Shown here: positions 1 through 11,879 of the stretch, piece after piece
Layout: the number at the start of each line of letters is the position of its first letter
Numbering within the stretch: position 1 is the stretch's first letter
From: Malachius bipustulatus
Taxonomy: Eukaryota > Arthropoda > Insecta > Coleoptera > Melyridae
NCBI GenBank assembly: GCA_910589415.1
Contig: OU342631.1
Coordinates: 17,422,001 to 17,486,000 of the forward strand
DNA: 64,000 bases
Direction of reading: 5' to 3'
Made by a program: the position numbers and the translations under genes
The notes under the pieces: model-generated
Database searches by the model: none
Told to the model about the DNA's origin: nothing
The model's input: only the letters and a program-made list of their open reading frames with translations

Positions 1-640
1 TTTAAGAAAAAAAGTTTCAGGTATTAACATGGGATCGCAACCATCCCTTTTTTGAGATACCTTCAGGACGTCAAAAAAATTTCTTTTAGTTTTTTGACTG
101 TATCTCAAGAACTATTAGAGATACGTACAGCACTCAGATTTTGTACACATCTTATCAATGGTATTATTTACTATTTGAGCCCTAACTAATTTTTTTTCGT
201 TGCCCGAGACTTTTTTGCCCCTAATTTCTACGAGGCTGAGAAAACCAGAATTTTGAAAGTACCTATACAACTGACTAAAAAATGTACTCATGATCAAAAG
301 CTCTAAAGTGAAGTGTTTTTGAGTAAAACGGCATTGATGAAAAATATAAAACTATAGCAAAATGAAACATTAATTTGGCTAAAAATTTTGTTTCCCTGTC
401 ATATGAACTTTTTTATTGACGCCTATAAATCAGATAATAATAATGATAAGCTGCACAGAAGCTAAGTTATATATCTCAAACAGGGGTTCCTGAAATATCG
501 TCAAAAAATTGAAAACCCCATTTTCTTGACTCATCTAGAAAAAGTTGCGTTTGGACCTATGTTAATAGGAACTTTTTTTAATGTGACAAGAAAGCATACC
601 ATATATTTGTCAACGCATGTTTTATAACATCCTGTACATT
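1..640. repeat. Degenerate half copy of an inverted-repeat element family
   Basis: The stretch around 50-120 resembles the one around 10950-11030. Both have a gaggnacttc-like block, then gtcaaaaaaa, then a pyrimidine run, then an atatctc-type block. The segment ends near catcctgtac (about 628-638), which resembles the caccctgta end of the complete elements. It is probably an old fragment. No coding sequence was seen. Confidence 0.3.
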
Positions 641-3315
641 ATTATTCCTAGAAGTGATAGGTATTTCTTTATGCTCTAAAAAAGAGAGATTAAAATAGCC
701 AACTTTGACGCACGTATGTACATCACATCTAACGACAGGGATGACATTCTCGGACATGATACAAAAGTAAAACAGTTCTTACGAAAGAGACGCGTGGGCG
801 AGATAGGTAATGGTTTTTTCATAGAGATTCCTGTCCGTAAAAGGTTACCAGCATTCGTTTCTAATAATGGAAACTGTCCACGGCACACACTTCGATTCAC
901 TGGCAGAAGACGTCGTCGAAACAAAGTTGACGTTTTAAGATTTCGGGCAAAGGGCAGACGAGGTTTCCGGGCAAATAAAAGAAGCGCTCGACCCTTCGAC
1001 TATTATACGAGATGATGAAATAGAAAATGCATTCTTAAATAGCTTTCTAGACCCTTATAAAGTCCGACATTTACGGACGCGGGTTGAGGGAACGGTTTGT
1101 TTTTAAATCGTGAGCTCATATCAAAGACTAAAGTGGAGTAATTTATTTTACAAACCTTTCTTCCATCTTTGTCGTGGGTCTTAACACCGGAAAAACTTTC
1201 AGTTCAATGATGCATTGAGAGCTTTTGGGAGTTGGCGGGGTATTTTCGGACTTTACGTGTGGAACCATATTATTTTAACCTCTCCTTACTCCGCGCAAGT
1301 AAGCAATAGTTGAAACTTCGAAAATGTCGAGAACTGGAAGGTAATGCTATACAAAGAGCTGACAAGTTCCAGTAAGCATACAGTAAAAGTTTAGCCAAAT
1401 TAAACCTATATTCAGGCGGGCATGGTACAGTTTAATTTATTCCCGTCGTTTCGTCCATAACTGCATAGTTAATCAGCAGCGACGAGTCGAACTTGTTGCA
1501 GCGATTTAAGTTCGAGGCGAGAAAGCTTCAACGACTTTGACTCGACGTCCAGAATCGCTTCGGAATTGTTATTACAAACTAGAGTTTCTTGGTTAACCCT
1601 TGATTAACGTTAAACAAAACACTCATTATTCGCAGATTCTTTTGATGATTCTCGAGCAATCAAAGAATATTATTTAGATAATTCTCTCCAATAATTGACC
1701 TCTACAAATTCTTCGCACCTGGAAATTTAAGACCATCCAAAAAAAATGTGAAGGACGATATGAAGTTCCAGTTTCACAAGATCAAGCCGCCAGCTTTAGA
1801 AACACTCTCATCAAGTCTGGTTCCCAGGAATCTTATAGTCACCTTATAAATCATGTAAAATATCACTGTAACGATGAATCCTCTGGAATAGTCGGTATCA
1901 TCCCTTATCGGAGCAGTCACAGTGATTGGATCAACTAGAAGGAAAACCTAAAAAGAGAACAAGTTAAATTCTGTTAAAATGTTAACTCATCGTATCATGA
2001 TGATGTCTGCAACTGTAAAGGAAACGTCAAATTTAACAGTTCGGAATGTCTCATTATTTTGGCTTAAGCCAGCTGCAAACTTTACACCAATATTTATGTT
2101 AATATCAAAACTGTTAACTTTAAGCTCGAAACAAGAAGTCGAGTCTTGAAATAATTAGGCTTCGTGAAGTTATGAAGAAAGTCTCAGATTTAAAGAAGGA
2201 GTACCAGTACTTGGAAAACATATGGCGCTAGGACGTCTCCAAACAAGATGAGTTCCTTCTCTCAAACTTTCTAATCAAGATACTTCTTGAAACCTACTTG
2301 AAATATATTTTTTCATACAATTTTTATGATTATTAGCTAAACTTGAATGTGAACATAAATTTTTTCAGCATTTTTGCCACTCTGATGTTGTAGTGAGAAA
2401 ACAGATCGGAGAAAATCTAACAAGGAAGCGACTGAACAGCAAGAAATAATTATTTTTCATGGTTAAATTAACTTTTACAGTCCGTGATCAAACGTTATAT
2501 AAAGCCTAAAATTTGAGACTTTTCAAATTATACCAGATGTAAAAAGAAGATACATATAATAAGCAGATGGAGCTGTTTTTAAAATGTAAACTCATTATGA
2601 GAGATAAGTTTCAAGGATACTTCAAGATCCTTGAGACGGAAATACCAAAATAATAAATTAAATTTTCATCTAAAAACTGGAGTGTTAGCTCAAGAATCAA
2701 TATTCAAATTTACTTTTTATCCGTGTATAGATACTCGTATATAAGATTAACAGAAAACATCTTATTTTTCTTATAAATCTCTGACATAAAAGCCAACCAA
2801 AGTTTTAATGATGTACAACAGACAGCAGTGATAAAATTTCCACCAGTATTAAAGTTATTACAGAAAAAACATTCCTCGACTTCGGTATAAAATTTCACTG
2901 ATTCATTAGTCTCTAAATAACCGACGAGACTTATAATATCTATTATTGACATAATTGACTAAAAGCCAAAACTGTACCAGAGTATCGGGTTGCTAAAGGG
3001 GTCTCATGGTTTATTTGAAATTTAAGTTTTGGATATTTTTACTGCTTTTGTCATCACTTACGACTGTAGCTGCAAGTCTCACAAAAAATTAACGCTCTGT
3101 AAAATATTCTATTTTACGTAAAGATGTCGTTCATTAACTATTGTTTAGTTATTAAAAGAGCACTGAGTTGGGTACAACAAATCGTCGTGTGTAAGCTCTC
3201 GCAGTAGATCTCAACGAACTGAACTCATGCAACTTCAGATTTTCGTCAAGCTGCTAATGACATCCTCAGCTTCAGCGATATAAAAAACGGAGTATTGGTG
3301 GTATTAATTGATATA
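641..3315. other. No recognisable gene
   Basis: AT-rich sequence with only short open frames (for example 716-1015), which lack recognisable domains, splice context or conserved motifs. No RNA gene or element ends were seen. Confidence 0.5.
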
Positions 3316-4642
3316 CAGGGTGAGTTTTTTTCAATGTTTAGTACAGGGATCTCGTAAACTACTGCAGTTAGAGGAGCGGTTAAATGGGGAAAGAAGTGCA
3401 GTTTTATGAGCTTAATTCGAAACAGCTTTTGTTTTTTTGAAAATCTCCATGGCTTCCTAGATATTTAACAAAAAGTAAATTCCGCGGATTTCTTTACACC
3501 GAGATAGCAGTCTTAGAGTTATTGGGATTAGAGAAAAATCGTAAAGGAAAACCTTTTAGACGATTTCATAGACAATAAAACGGCGTTACAATTTTTTTTA
3601 TTTGTTGTGTCATTTTCGAGCTATGACGTAAACTTGTGTTTTTTTAAATGTAAGTCATAGTTGGCTATGACATCATTCGATATGTCTTTTTTTTTCTAAA
3701 TACAACGATATAAAACTCGATATTGTTTTTTCGGGAAATAAAAAAGTTAGGACGGTTTTTAATTTTATTTCTTCAACTTAACTAGGCGGCCATAACTGAT
3801 AAGCCTCAGTTGAATTTGAAATTATACATAGATAATTTTGCAGAATAATTTGTAATCCTCTATGCAAACAATTATACTTAATTAACTACAAATTTTCTAA
3901 TAGCCATCTAGTAACTCTCTAGAAAATATTATGAAACATTTGAATATATAAAAGGTTAACGACGATTAAAATATCTGCGAAAATATTGTTCCGCAGCCCT
4001 GACAGCATTCTTTTGACACTGAATATAACATTCTATCATATCACGCTTCTCTTGGTTGGAAAACTCCATACTAGTAATTCACCTTGCAGGTTATACGATC
4101 TAAGAACTTCTGCAAAACCTGACTTCATACTTAAAGTTCAATGGAAATTATAAGCCTCTAAGTAACTAACTGTCAAATTTTATAGTTTCACTGTTTCTGT
4201 TACTGTTGCTAAGCAACCATCACATTTTGATATGAATATTTAGTCTAAAGTTCTACAGCGTAGGTAGGCATCGTTACAAGATTTTTGAAAGATTAGAATT
4301 AAAATTAATATTTTTTTTTAAGTTCTCGAAAACTAGCTATCCCGTTGAACTATTAATTCATATAAGATTTTCAATTCAAAATTAATTATTAAATTCAGCG
4401 CCTACCGCACGTATTTGAGGAAATAAAATTAAAAACCGTCCTAACTTTTTTATTTCCCGAAAAAACGATATCGAGTTTTATATCGTTGTATTTAGAAAAA
4501 AAAGACATATCGAATGATGTCATAGCCAACTATGACTTACATTTAAAAAAAACACAAGTTTACGTCATAGCTCGAAAATGACACAACAAATAAAAAAAAT
4601 TGTAACGCCGTTTTATTGTCTATGAAATCGTCTAAAAGGTTT

Positions 4643-4942
4643 GGTATTTGGTATGGTATTTGGTATTTTAACTAAATGTGAGAGATGGTTTATTAGGTCC
4701 CAAACACTGAAGCCAGCGGGCTTATTGTATTTCTCACATTTAGATTCTCCTTGATTAGAAGAGCTCCGTTCCTTTGACAAGGTTTAGCAGCCCGCTAACC
4801 AAGGTTTTTACCGCCAGATGGCTCCCGGGACTGATTGGTCCCAGGACCGCATAGCGCGTTCGTGCGAGTGCTGGACACTCGAATATCACATGAGAAGCTG
4901 TCTCGTCTTCTTCATTGCAGAGTCTACAAATTGGGTCAGGTC
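4643..4942 (-). mobile_element. 5'-truncated LINE 3' end inserted in IR1
   Basis: A 300-bp insertion flanked by a 9-bp duplication, aaaaggttt (4634-4642 and 4943-4951). The opposite arm of IR1 (around 3555) keeps the uninterrupted sequence, which proves the insertion. On the minus strand it carries the last 60 codons of a LINE ORF2, a short 3' UTR and a tail of tandem ATACCAA-like units, which read ggtatttggtat on the + strand. Confidence 0.85.
4755..4937 (-). pseudogene. LINE ORF2 C-terminal zinc knuckle (fragment)
   Basis: Sixty codons then TAA, open throughout. It contains C-X2-C-X8-H-X4-C (CRLCNEEDETASHVIFEC), the C-terminal knuckle found after RNase H in I/R1/LOA-type non-LTR retrotransposons. 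Knuckles with the same spacing occur at about 18155, 49520 and 63370 with different surrounding sequence, so several related families are present. The frame is undamaged, which suggests the insertion is fairly young. It is truncated at the 5' end and cannot function alone. Confidence 0.75.
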
Positions 4943-5186
4943 AAAAGGTTTTCCTTTACGACTTTTCTCTAATCCCAATAATAAGACTGCTATCCCAGTA
5001 TAACGAAATTCCCGAAATTTTTCCTTATGTTAAATATATAGGAACCCATGGAGATTTTCAGAAAAACAAAAGCTGTTTCGAATTAAGCTCATAAAACTGC
5101 ACTTCTTTCCCCATTTAACCGCTCCTCTAACTGCAATAGTTTACGATATCCCTGTACTAAACATTGAAAAAAACTCACCCTGTATA

Positions 5187-6574
5187 TTGTTGGTTCCTCT
5201 CCTGTGAATGATGGTGTCATACTTTGCCAGAGGATCTAATAATAATATATGAATAAGTAAATAGAAAAGTAAATCAGAGGTACATATTAATAATTATAGA
5301 GAGAGATTGCAAAAAATTGTCTATGTGGTCCTTCAACAAAAATTTGTCCCCATAAAAATTCAAGAGCAGTAGTTTCAAAAAATTTGGCTTAGCAGGTAAT
5401 TTTTATTTTTATGGTTTCTTTTACCAAGAAAAGAAATTTAGGTCAGATAAAGCAAAGTTAGGTAATATGTGCATCAATAAAGTTTTCCGTAAACCACATA
5501 TTTATTTATTTATTATTATTTATTTATCTACATACAACCAATAGCAAATGCCAACTAAAAGCTCTGAATAAGTGCTGATTTACATACACTCTCAGTAGAA
5601 AATATACAATACAAGCAAATATAGCCAAAGTATAAAATACAATTATTGAAAAATTTTTTATTCCCCAGCGCCTAGTCTCCGATCCAGACCTCTCACGTAA
5701 GCTCCACGTAGAAGATATAGTCGGCTACCCTAACATAGAATCCTCCGTCGGCCGTTGAATCGAAAGCTGCTCGATCGCACAAAACATGAACATACCGTCG
5801 TTATGGTTATGAGCCAAGCTTATCGTTAATGCTCAACCAAAGCAAAAATGCGCAATAATTGCGAGAGACCAAATCGATGACCTTATTCTAATCCTTTGAA
5901 TTTCTCTTATGAGGAAACATTATGCTATTTTTATGAAGACTTAGCAACTTTAATGTTTATCGAAGAAGGGAGTGAATGTCCAGTCACATTTCCATCTGAT
6001 TCGACTATTCTAGGTACTCTGAGTTTTGTTGTACTTGCACATGCGTGGAAAATATAACTCAGAAAATTGAAAAAATGTTGATGAAAAAAGTTTTATAAAA
6101 GTTACTCCAGGCTGCTGCTGCTGGTAAAACTTTATTATACTCGTAAAAACGTGGAGCTAGATCAAATAAAAGGATTGTTCTGTCGCATACAAATGACAGT
6201 AAACTGATTGTTATTCATTTATGTAGGCAAATAATCGAATGGCAATAGCCATATTGCAATAGTTTCTATGCCATATTTTCTATTTTTGTATTTTTTATTC
6301 GTAAATTTAGGTTTTAAAATCACCAGAACGACTTTTTCTGTTTGATTGTTTTTAATCATTCCAGGTTTCTAGATTGTCAAAAGGTAGGTATGTAAATACA
6401 ACGAGAGGCCAGAGAATCGTAAATGGCAAACGAGTGGAACAAACAAAACATTTCAAACAAATAATTTTTCCGGTACGTGCATCTCGAATTGTGTGCTGTT
6501 TTCCTAGTGTAAGCCGATGCTCAGCCAATTGCAATTATGTATTTAATTTCACATCGATCGTAGTTCTGTTTCGC
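5187..6574. other. No recognisable gene
   Basis: AT-rich, with a (TTTA)n-like run at 5499-5530 that could be the tail of a minus-strand retroelement. Nothing else was recognised. The frame at 6374-6727 lacks domain signals. Confidence 0.45.
5499..5530 (-). repeat. (TTTA)n simple repeat, possible LINE tail
   Basis: Short run of TTTA/TTA units. In minus orientation it reads as TAAA units like the tail of the LINE ending at 63678, so it may mark an old retroelement 3' end. Confidence 0.4.
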
Positions 6575-6608
6575 TATATACTGAAACTCGAACTCTTCAG
6601 TTTTCAGG
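6575..6608 (+). promoter_or_regulatory. Possible TATA/initiator core promoter
   Basis: TATATA at 6575 is followed by TCAGTT (A at 6599) and a second TCAG (A at 6606). The spacings of 24 and 31 bases resemble an arthropod TATA-Inr core promoter. It lies 1.3 kb before the first receptor coding exon, so it could serve that gene through an untranslated exon. AT-rich DNA makes such matches by chance, so this is only a candidate. Confidence 0.2.
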
Positions 6609-7867
6609 CTCGTTCAATTCAGCGTTACTCTTTTACACTTTTTTTTTGTAAACCAGAGTGCTCGCGAGATTTACACTCAACCGAGATTTACTTGATTACT
6701 ATCTTTTCATTCGCGATTCTGTTTTGAGGGTTTAAAAACAGTACCCGGCGCTTAATCTCTAGTTTGGTGGAAATGTGGAAATTAGCCTAAGGTCAAACGG
6801 AGTTTTAATTAGTCCTTAATTATATTCGAAAAAAATTTAGTTAAATGCAGAAAATTTTAACTTTAATGTTATTATTATATTAATCATACATGTTAAGGGA
6901 TTCCCTCTTCAAACGTAAATTTAAAATAAAATGTTCGCGATTAAAAAAATTATTTTCTCAATGATCCTTGTAAAATCATTTTTATTTTAACTATAATCAA
7001 CTGTATACGGGTATGGGTGTCCCATCGTATAGAATTCACGCGAAAAGTAAGTAAGTTTATAATTAAATTAGAGTATTTTATTCGCGGTACATTCATGAAT
7101 AATTTAATCTGATCTAATCAGTTCGCTTTGTTAAGCGTGCAGTCGCGAAAAACTAGATCGATAAATATTCTAAACATCATTAGAAAATCGCTAGTGAAAT
7201 TAAAAATTGAAAATTTAGGATAAAGGAAATGCCATTATTTGCAGATAATGTCAAATTAGGAAAAATCAGACAAAATTTATGTTAAATGTGGTACCTACTA
7301 AAATGGTCAATTGTTCTTTAGGTAGCTGTTAACAACAAAGCTGGTTGTATCACAGCATGTGGCTGTGTAACTTAAAGTTGTAAATTATTGCTGTAGTGAC
7401 TGGTTTATAATCATAACCATAAACTTTATTCCGATTTTATGTCCACATATTATGTCAAATTACTCAATTATGATTAAAGATATCGATTAACAAACTACTG
7501 TTTGTTATAGTAGAAACTTTTTTCTACAAGTGTATGAAAAATCATAGAGATGCGATTAGTATTTCGATATATTATTATTCGATATTATAAAAATCTCAAT
7601 TCGAAATACCTTCTTTCGCGAAGATTCTCTACGATGGGACACCTTGTATATATCATAAAAATCAACTATATTTTTCAGCCATTTTTTTATTGTATATTTA
7701 TAGATCATCTTGAAAATGACACTATTGAACTGGTAAAAAAATTGTAATTTTCCCATTTTATGACTCGAATGAGTGTTATATGAGACGTTAACGTAAAATA
7801 ATACGAGACTTGTAAAAAAGTCAAACAATCCTTGAAACTGAAGTTTAAACCGGTTCATTATTTCCAG
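6609..7867. other. Region 5' of the receptor coding exon
   Basis: No coding sequence was recognised. It could hold a 5' untranslated exon and end of an intron (tttccag at 7861-7867), but the sequence alone does not locate one. Confidence 0.4.
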
Positions 7868-7876
7868 ATCAACCCC

Positions 7877-8432
7877 ATGAATGGCCTCACAACTACCATG
7901 GTCACCTCCCTGACCAACACAACTAAATGTCTTCTAGTGGACACCTTCCCCACCACCTGCGACCTTTATCCAGACACAGATTCCCCAGCTCTCCTATGCG
8001 ACGATCAAGGAAACTCCACCGAGTATCTGTGTCAGCTCGCCGATGCTTCTTACGTGTGCAGCTCCTGCGACGCATTCAACATCACGCACCAGGTCCTGGT
8101 GACCAGCGAAGAAGGTCTCGTGTGGCGGAACATTTCTCGGTTCGTCCTGCATGGACTGCTGCAGGAGGGATGCGCGTTGGAGTTCGGGAGAGAGGTGTAT
8201 TGGACGTGTAGACCTCCTGGAGGTGACCCGGTGCATCAGTACGATTGGACGTTTCTTTTCGTGGGGGTGTTTATCATCGCTGGCGGGTTGGGGAACATTC
8301 TAGTGTGTCTGGCTGTGCTTCTGGATAGGAAATTGCAGAATGTGACTAATTATTTTTTGTTGTCGTTGGCGATAGCGGATTTGTTGGTTAGTTTGTTTGT
8401 GATGCCGTTAGGAGCCATACCTGGATTTTTAG
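7877..8432 (+). CDS. 5-HT2B: 5-HT2B-like serotonin receptor, coding exon 1 (N-terminus, TM1, TM2)
   Basis: Encodes about 185 residues of a Gq-type amine GPCR of the plasma membrane. The ATG at 7877 lies nine bases after a possible acceptor (tttccag, ending 7867). An in-frame ATG at 7832 lies before that acceptor and is probably intronic. Residues 1-122 form a long extracellular tail with four N-glycosylation sequons (N14, N46, N68, N85) and eight cysteines, many probably disulfide-bonded. TM1 is about residues 124-148, with the GN of position 1.50 at 139-140. TM2 is about 158-182, with the LAIAD aspartate (2.50). The exon ends after the first base of a Gly codon at an excellent donor, gtaagt (8433). 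Without splicing the frame stops at 8455. The family is certain; the 2B subtype is likely. Confidence 0.9.
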
Positions 8433-9494
8433 GTAAGTTTATTATCTGTAAATAAAAAAAAAGTTAAGTACCTACATACTTATATGTGTTATATGTATAT
8501 ATTTTTTTTGAAATTTTAGTTCAGCAGGTTCAGCAAGGCTGAACTATACAGAAGAGGACGATTTTAAGTCCCTCTCCCCATCACCTTTTAATTCAGAGCC
8601 GGATGCGATATAAAACTTTGATACAAAAACTAAATTGCAATTATTTTGACATAGGAATGTCAAATTCTAAAAATGACGCTGCAGTCCTTGTCAACTTCAA
8701 AGTTGTGAATGGTAGGAGGAGTAATAATTTGCGAGACCATATTTTAAAGGTAATTTATAAAAAAAATATACATATTTCAAAGATTGCAGACGTCACTATG
8801 AACGCCCTCACTGACACAAAGACTGTCAAAATTAAGAACAAACACAATGAGGTGCATAGATAATTACAATATCTTCAAATTAAGAACTAGTATAAACCCT
8901 TCTGAATTCCAAAATTTTGAAGTTGACAGGAACTGCAATGTCATCTTTGACAGTTATTTTTGACAACGTTTTGGAGCCAGATATGATGATGGCGGGACAC
9001 TCTCTTACCCCAGCGTCATCTCTTCGTTTACTTGGAGTGAGCCTCGGAGCGAACATGTCTTGGCATGATCATGTTGCAGGTCTGGCGAAGAGTGCTTCTC
9101 AAAAACTTGGAACACTCTTCCGCACGAAGAAATTTTATACACCACAAAAGCTTCTGCTCTTATACAAGGCTCAAATCCGACCATCCTTGGAGTACTGCTC
9201 ACATGTTTGGAGCTCTGCTCCCAAACATACGCTGAGACTACTCGACTCTATTCAGAAAAGAGCCATCCGCTTGATTGGGGACCCAGATTTAACAAAAAAT
9301 TTAGACACTCTCGAACATCGAAGAAGAGTAGCTGACCTGAGTCTGTTTTAGAGATATTTTAATGGAAAGTGTTCAAAAGACGTGGCCCGCTTGATCCCAC
9401 CAAGAACAAGACCGGGCAGAAATACACGTCGAGCCGTAGACGCTCATCCGTATCAGGTTCAGCTCGTTACACCTCGTACCACCCTATTTCAGAC

Positions 9495-9496
<2 letters not shown>

Positions 9497-9525
<29 letters not shown>

Positions 9526-9769
9526 GCATCGGTCTTAACTGTGTAGGTAAGACATAGTCGCTCCACTCTGGTAATTTGGCTTCGAGACGAACTCATTAGC
9601 CACAGACACTTCTATATAATATTTTCCTTATAAACGTTCGATCGCTTGTTTTACTTTTCACAGACATTCGAAAATGAATCTGAAAAGTAAAGCGGGCCGA
9701 GGTGAGTTTCGAACCCGCGATCTATGGCTTCGTGAGCCAGCGGCGAACCACTAGGCCACGCAAGTCACT
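9497..9769 (-). mobile_element. tRNA-derived SINE
   Basis: A 273-bp insertion flanked by a 13-bp duplication, ctatttcagactt (9484-9496 and 9770-9782). On the minus strand it starts with a tRNA-like head. Box A is TGGCCTAGTGG (9748-9758) and box B is GGGTTCGAAACTC (9704-9716), 31 bases apart. It then has an unrelated body and a poly-A tail, seen as the T run at 9497-9516. The head would give an internal RNA polymerase III promoter. It is not a tRNA gene: the acceptor ends do not pair as a complete cloverleaf would. Confidence 0.9.
9704..9758 (-). promoter_or_regulatory. Internal Pol III promoter (boxes A and B) of the SINE
   Basis: Box A at 9748-9758 and box B at 9704-9716 match tRNA promoter consensus sequences closely, with tRNA-like spacing. 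Confidence 0.75.
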
Positions 9770-9965
9770 CTATTTCAGACTTCTTTTATGTATAGAACCG
9801 CATCATTTTGGAATAGCATTCCAAAGGGCGTGTTTCCCGAAGTATACAACCTACAGAGATTCAAGGCCAACGTGAATCGATATCTCCGCTCATGCACCGC
9901 TCCCAGAGCGTTATAGGGTTTTCCCTGCAGTGCATGTGCATTTTCAATAAAAAAAAAAAAAAAAA

Positions 9966-11734
9966 GTTGGTATATCAGTTGTACGTTAAAAAGTAGTAAA
10001 ATTCATGATTTCGGAACTTGTCTAATTTACTAAGAATTTAAATAGGGGACGAGGTGACTATAATCGTCCTCACGGTGTAGTAAAATTAGAGAGCTGGCAA
10101 TGCGTTATCTGAAATTAGCGTTTTGGTCAACGGCGCAGATGTGGCAAAAGGGGGGAAATTACTGAATATTACACCAAAAAAATGATAAAATATTCATTTT
10201 ATGGCACGTTTTCCAAGGAATCAAATAGAAATTTTCACAGTTACTCAGCAATACAAAATTATTGGAAACACGTTTTAAAAATGACGATAAACATTTGAAT
10301 AAATTAAGAAAAAAAAAAACTCTTTTGGCGATTGAAGACCGAGAAGAGCTTTCTTAACAGATTTCAATTACTTTCGTAATTTGTAATGACTTTTTTACAT
10401 AAATTGTGACATATTGTGATAATTTTAGATTTATCTGTAATTATTAAAATGTGCGTATGAGAAGGCGTTGGTTATTTTGAGTATCGGGTCGACAGTTCCC
10501 CTTCTGCTCATTATTGCGCCTCCAGTTAAAGTAATTGCTCCTGTCGGGTGCTTAATTATACGGAAATATAGAAAATCGATAAACTCCCATCATCATCTAC
10601 ATTCGATAAGAAGTACAAGTGTTGGCAAATTGATGTAATTAACGTACTTTAACATAATTACATTAGTTGATCATTTTAGTAGTCTTCTCCAAGGCTGTAA
10701 GTGTTTCCGTCAACAGCGCTAGCGTTGCCGGATCCTGCAGAATTTACTTCACAATAATTCCCATCATCCATAATGATGATGTCGTCGTTAAATCTTGTCT
10801 AGAACCACTCATTCCACTTTTTTTTACTTACATTTGGAACAGCAATATAGAGCGTGTATCTTAAATATTGCAAAAAATTTAAAGACAGATTGTTTGGTAA
10901 AAAGTAAACATAAAATTTCCCTCTAACGCGTAGGTCCGGAAATACACCGTTTTTGAGGAACTTCCGGGTGTCAAAAAAAATTATTTTTTCAGTTTTTTGG
11001 AAGATATCTCGGGTGCCGTTTCAGATACAGACCTTATCATTGATCTCAGCAGCTTTTTTCAGGATGACAACATTTTTTTCTAATCTACCAGTTGACAGTG
11101 GTGAATGTTTTAGGGTTCAGTGATGTTTTTTACCCAAATTTCCAATATCTAAGACACTGGGAATATTGAAATTTTATAAGCGCATTTTAAATCGCTAATG
11201 TTTTCTACACAAAAAGGGCACTTTTGGTCGTAATTGTCAATGTGAACATTTCGAGAAACATGTGTCGGAAAACACCTTTCGCAACCCTAAAATCTTCAAA
11301 AAAGTGGGGAAATAATATTTTTTGACAATCTCAAAAACGGCGCATTTCCCAACAAATATATTTGTGATGGGAAATTGTTTTTTTACTTTGTATATTAGAA
11401 AAATATTATTGACCAGCAAGCACGACCCTTATGAGTTGGCAGATCGAAACAACTTATTATAAAACCAACTGGCAACAATGGATCCTACTTGATGCTCTCG
11501 AAGAAAGATTGGAGGTGCATCAATATCCAGGATAATTAATTTGATTATCATCTCCAGTCTATAGTCACTTTTGTACACGTAGGGCAGGTACATGGAATAT
11601 GCCTGTTGGAAAAAGATAAGCGGCCTAATTAAATAATAGGAAGCGAAGTAGGTTTTAATTATTACTAGAGTGAATTAAAGTGTCATCGTCTTGCAATAAA
11701 TTGCGAGTACGCTTTAATTAAGTGCAGCCTTTAT
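9966..11734. other. No recognisable gene; weak repeat similarity near 10950
   Basis: AT-rich intronic sequence. The part at about 10950-11030 resembles positions 50-120 of the window, which suggests two old copies of one inverted-repeat family. Frames at 10667-10864 and 11237-11419 show no domain. Confidence 0.4.
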
Positions 11735-11879
11735 TAACTTCTTGTAATTATATATTATGAAGCTTATGAAGCAGCAGAATTCATATTATCTAAGGAAGCA
11801 TCGTTAGAAGGAAAGGTAATTATCTTAAATTTTACCGTCTTTAACGTCCGCTAAATATAATTATTATTACAAGAAGTTA
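11735..11879. repeat. Possible small inverted-repeat element
   Basis: Ends are taacttcttgtaat (11735-11748) and its inverse ttacaagaagtta (11867-11879). The 145-bp unit could be a MITE. No clear target duplication was seen. Confidence 0.35.

Larger units (their letters stand above)
3316..5182. mobile_element. Inverted-repeat element IR1 (CAGGGTG ends), carrying a LINE insertion
   Basis: Starts CAGGGTG at 3316 and ends CACCCTG at 5182, with TA on both sides. The arms are 3316-3776 and about 4415-5182. They match closely in inverse orientation along their length once a 300-bp insertion (4643-4942) in the right arm is removed. The centre (3777-4414) is not repeated. No transposase frame is present, so it is non-autonomous. 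The TA flanks and the short CAG start would suit a Tc1/mariner-type mobiliser, but that is inference. Confidence 0.8.
8917..9916 (+). pseudogene. LINE reverse transcriptase C-terminal region, broken
   Basis: The frame 8917-9351 carries hallmark blocks downstream of the RT palm: LRLLGVSLGANMSWHDHV, SQKLGTLFRTKKFYTPQKL, LYKAQIRPSLEYCSHVW and LDSIQKRAIRLI. It stops at TAG 9349-9351 inside the conserved block after VADLSLF. The same frame then resumes as RYFNGKCSKD and runs to the SINE. Beyond the SINE, at 9783-9916, the end of the protein reads TASFWNSIPKGVFPE and YLRSCTAPRAL, then stop. The internal stop, the SINE and the missing palm and endonuclease make it dead. Confidence 0.8.
8917..9965 (+). 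mobile_element. 5'-truncated LINE (family A), split by a SINE
   Basis: The 3' part of a non-LTR retrotransposon, from the RT thumb region to a stop at 9914-9916 and a poly-A tail ending about 9965. A SINE (9497-9769) interrupts it. The same family occurs on the minus strand at 51094-52680. The 5' end near 8917 is approximate. It has no RNase H domain before the stop. Placement in the jockey/CR1-like group is by resemblance only. Confidence 0.75.

Noticed and set aside
6374..6727. 117-codon frame upstream of the receptor
   Set aside because: No domain, and it overlaps an opposite-strand frame. Cys/Phe-rich composition typical of chance in AT-rich DNA.
7927..8236. Alternative frames inside receptor exon 1 (both strands)
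   Set aside because: Shadows of the receptor reading frame, whose TM1-TM2 blocks are conserved.
9704..9769. tRNA gene on the minus strand
   Set aside because: A and B boxes are present, but it is the head of a 273-bp element with poly-A tail and target duplication, and no clean acceptor stem was seen. It is a SINE.
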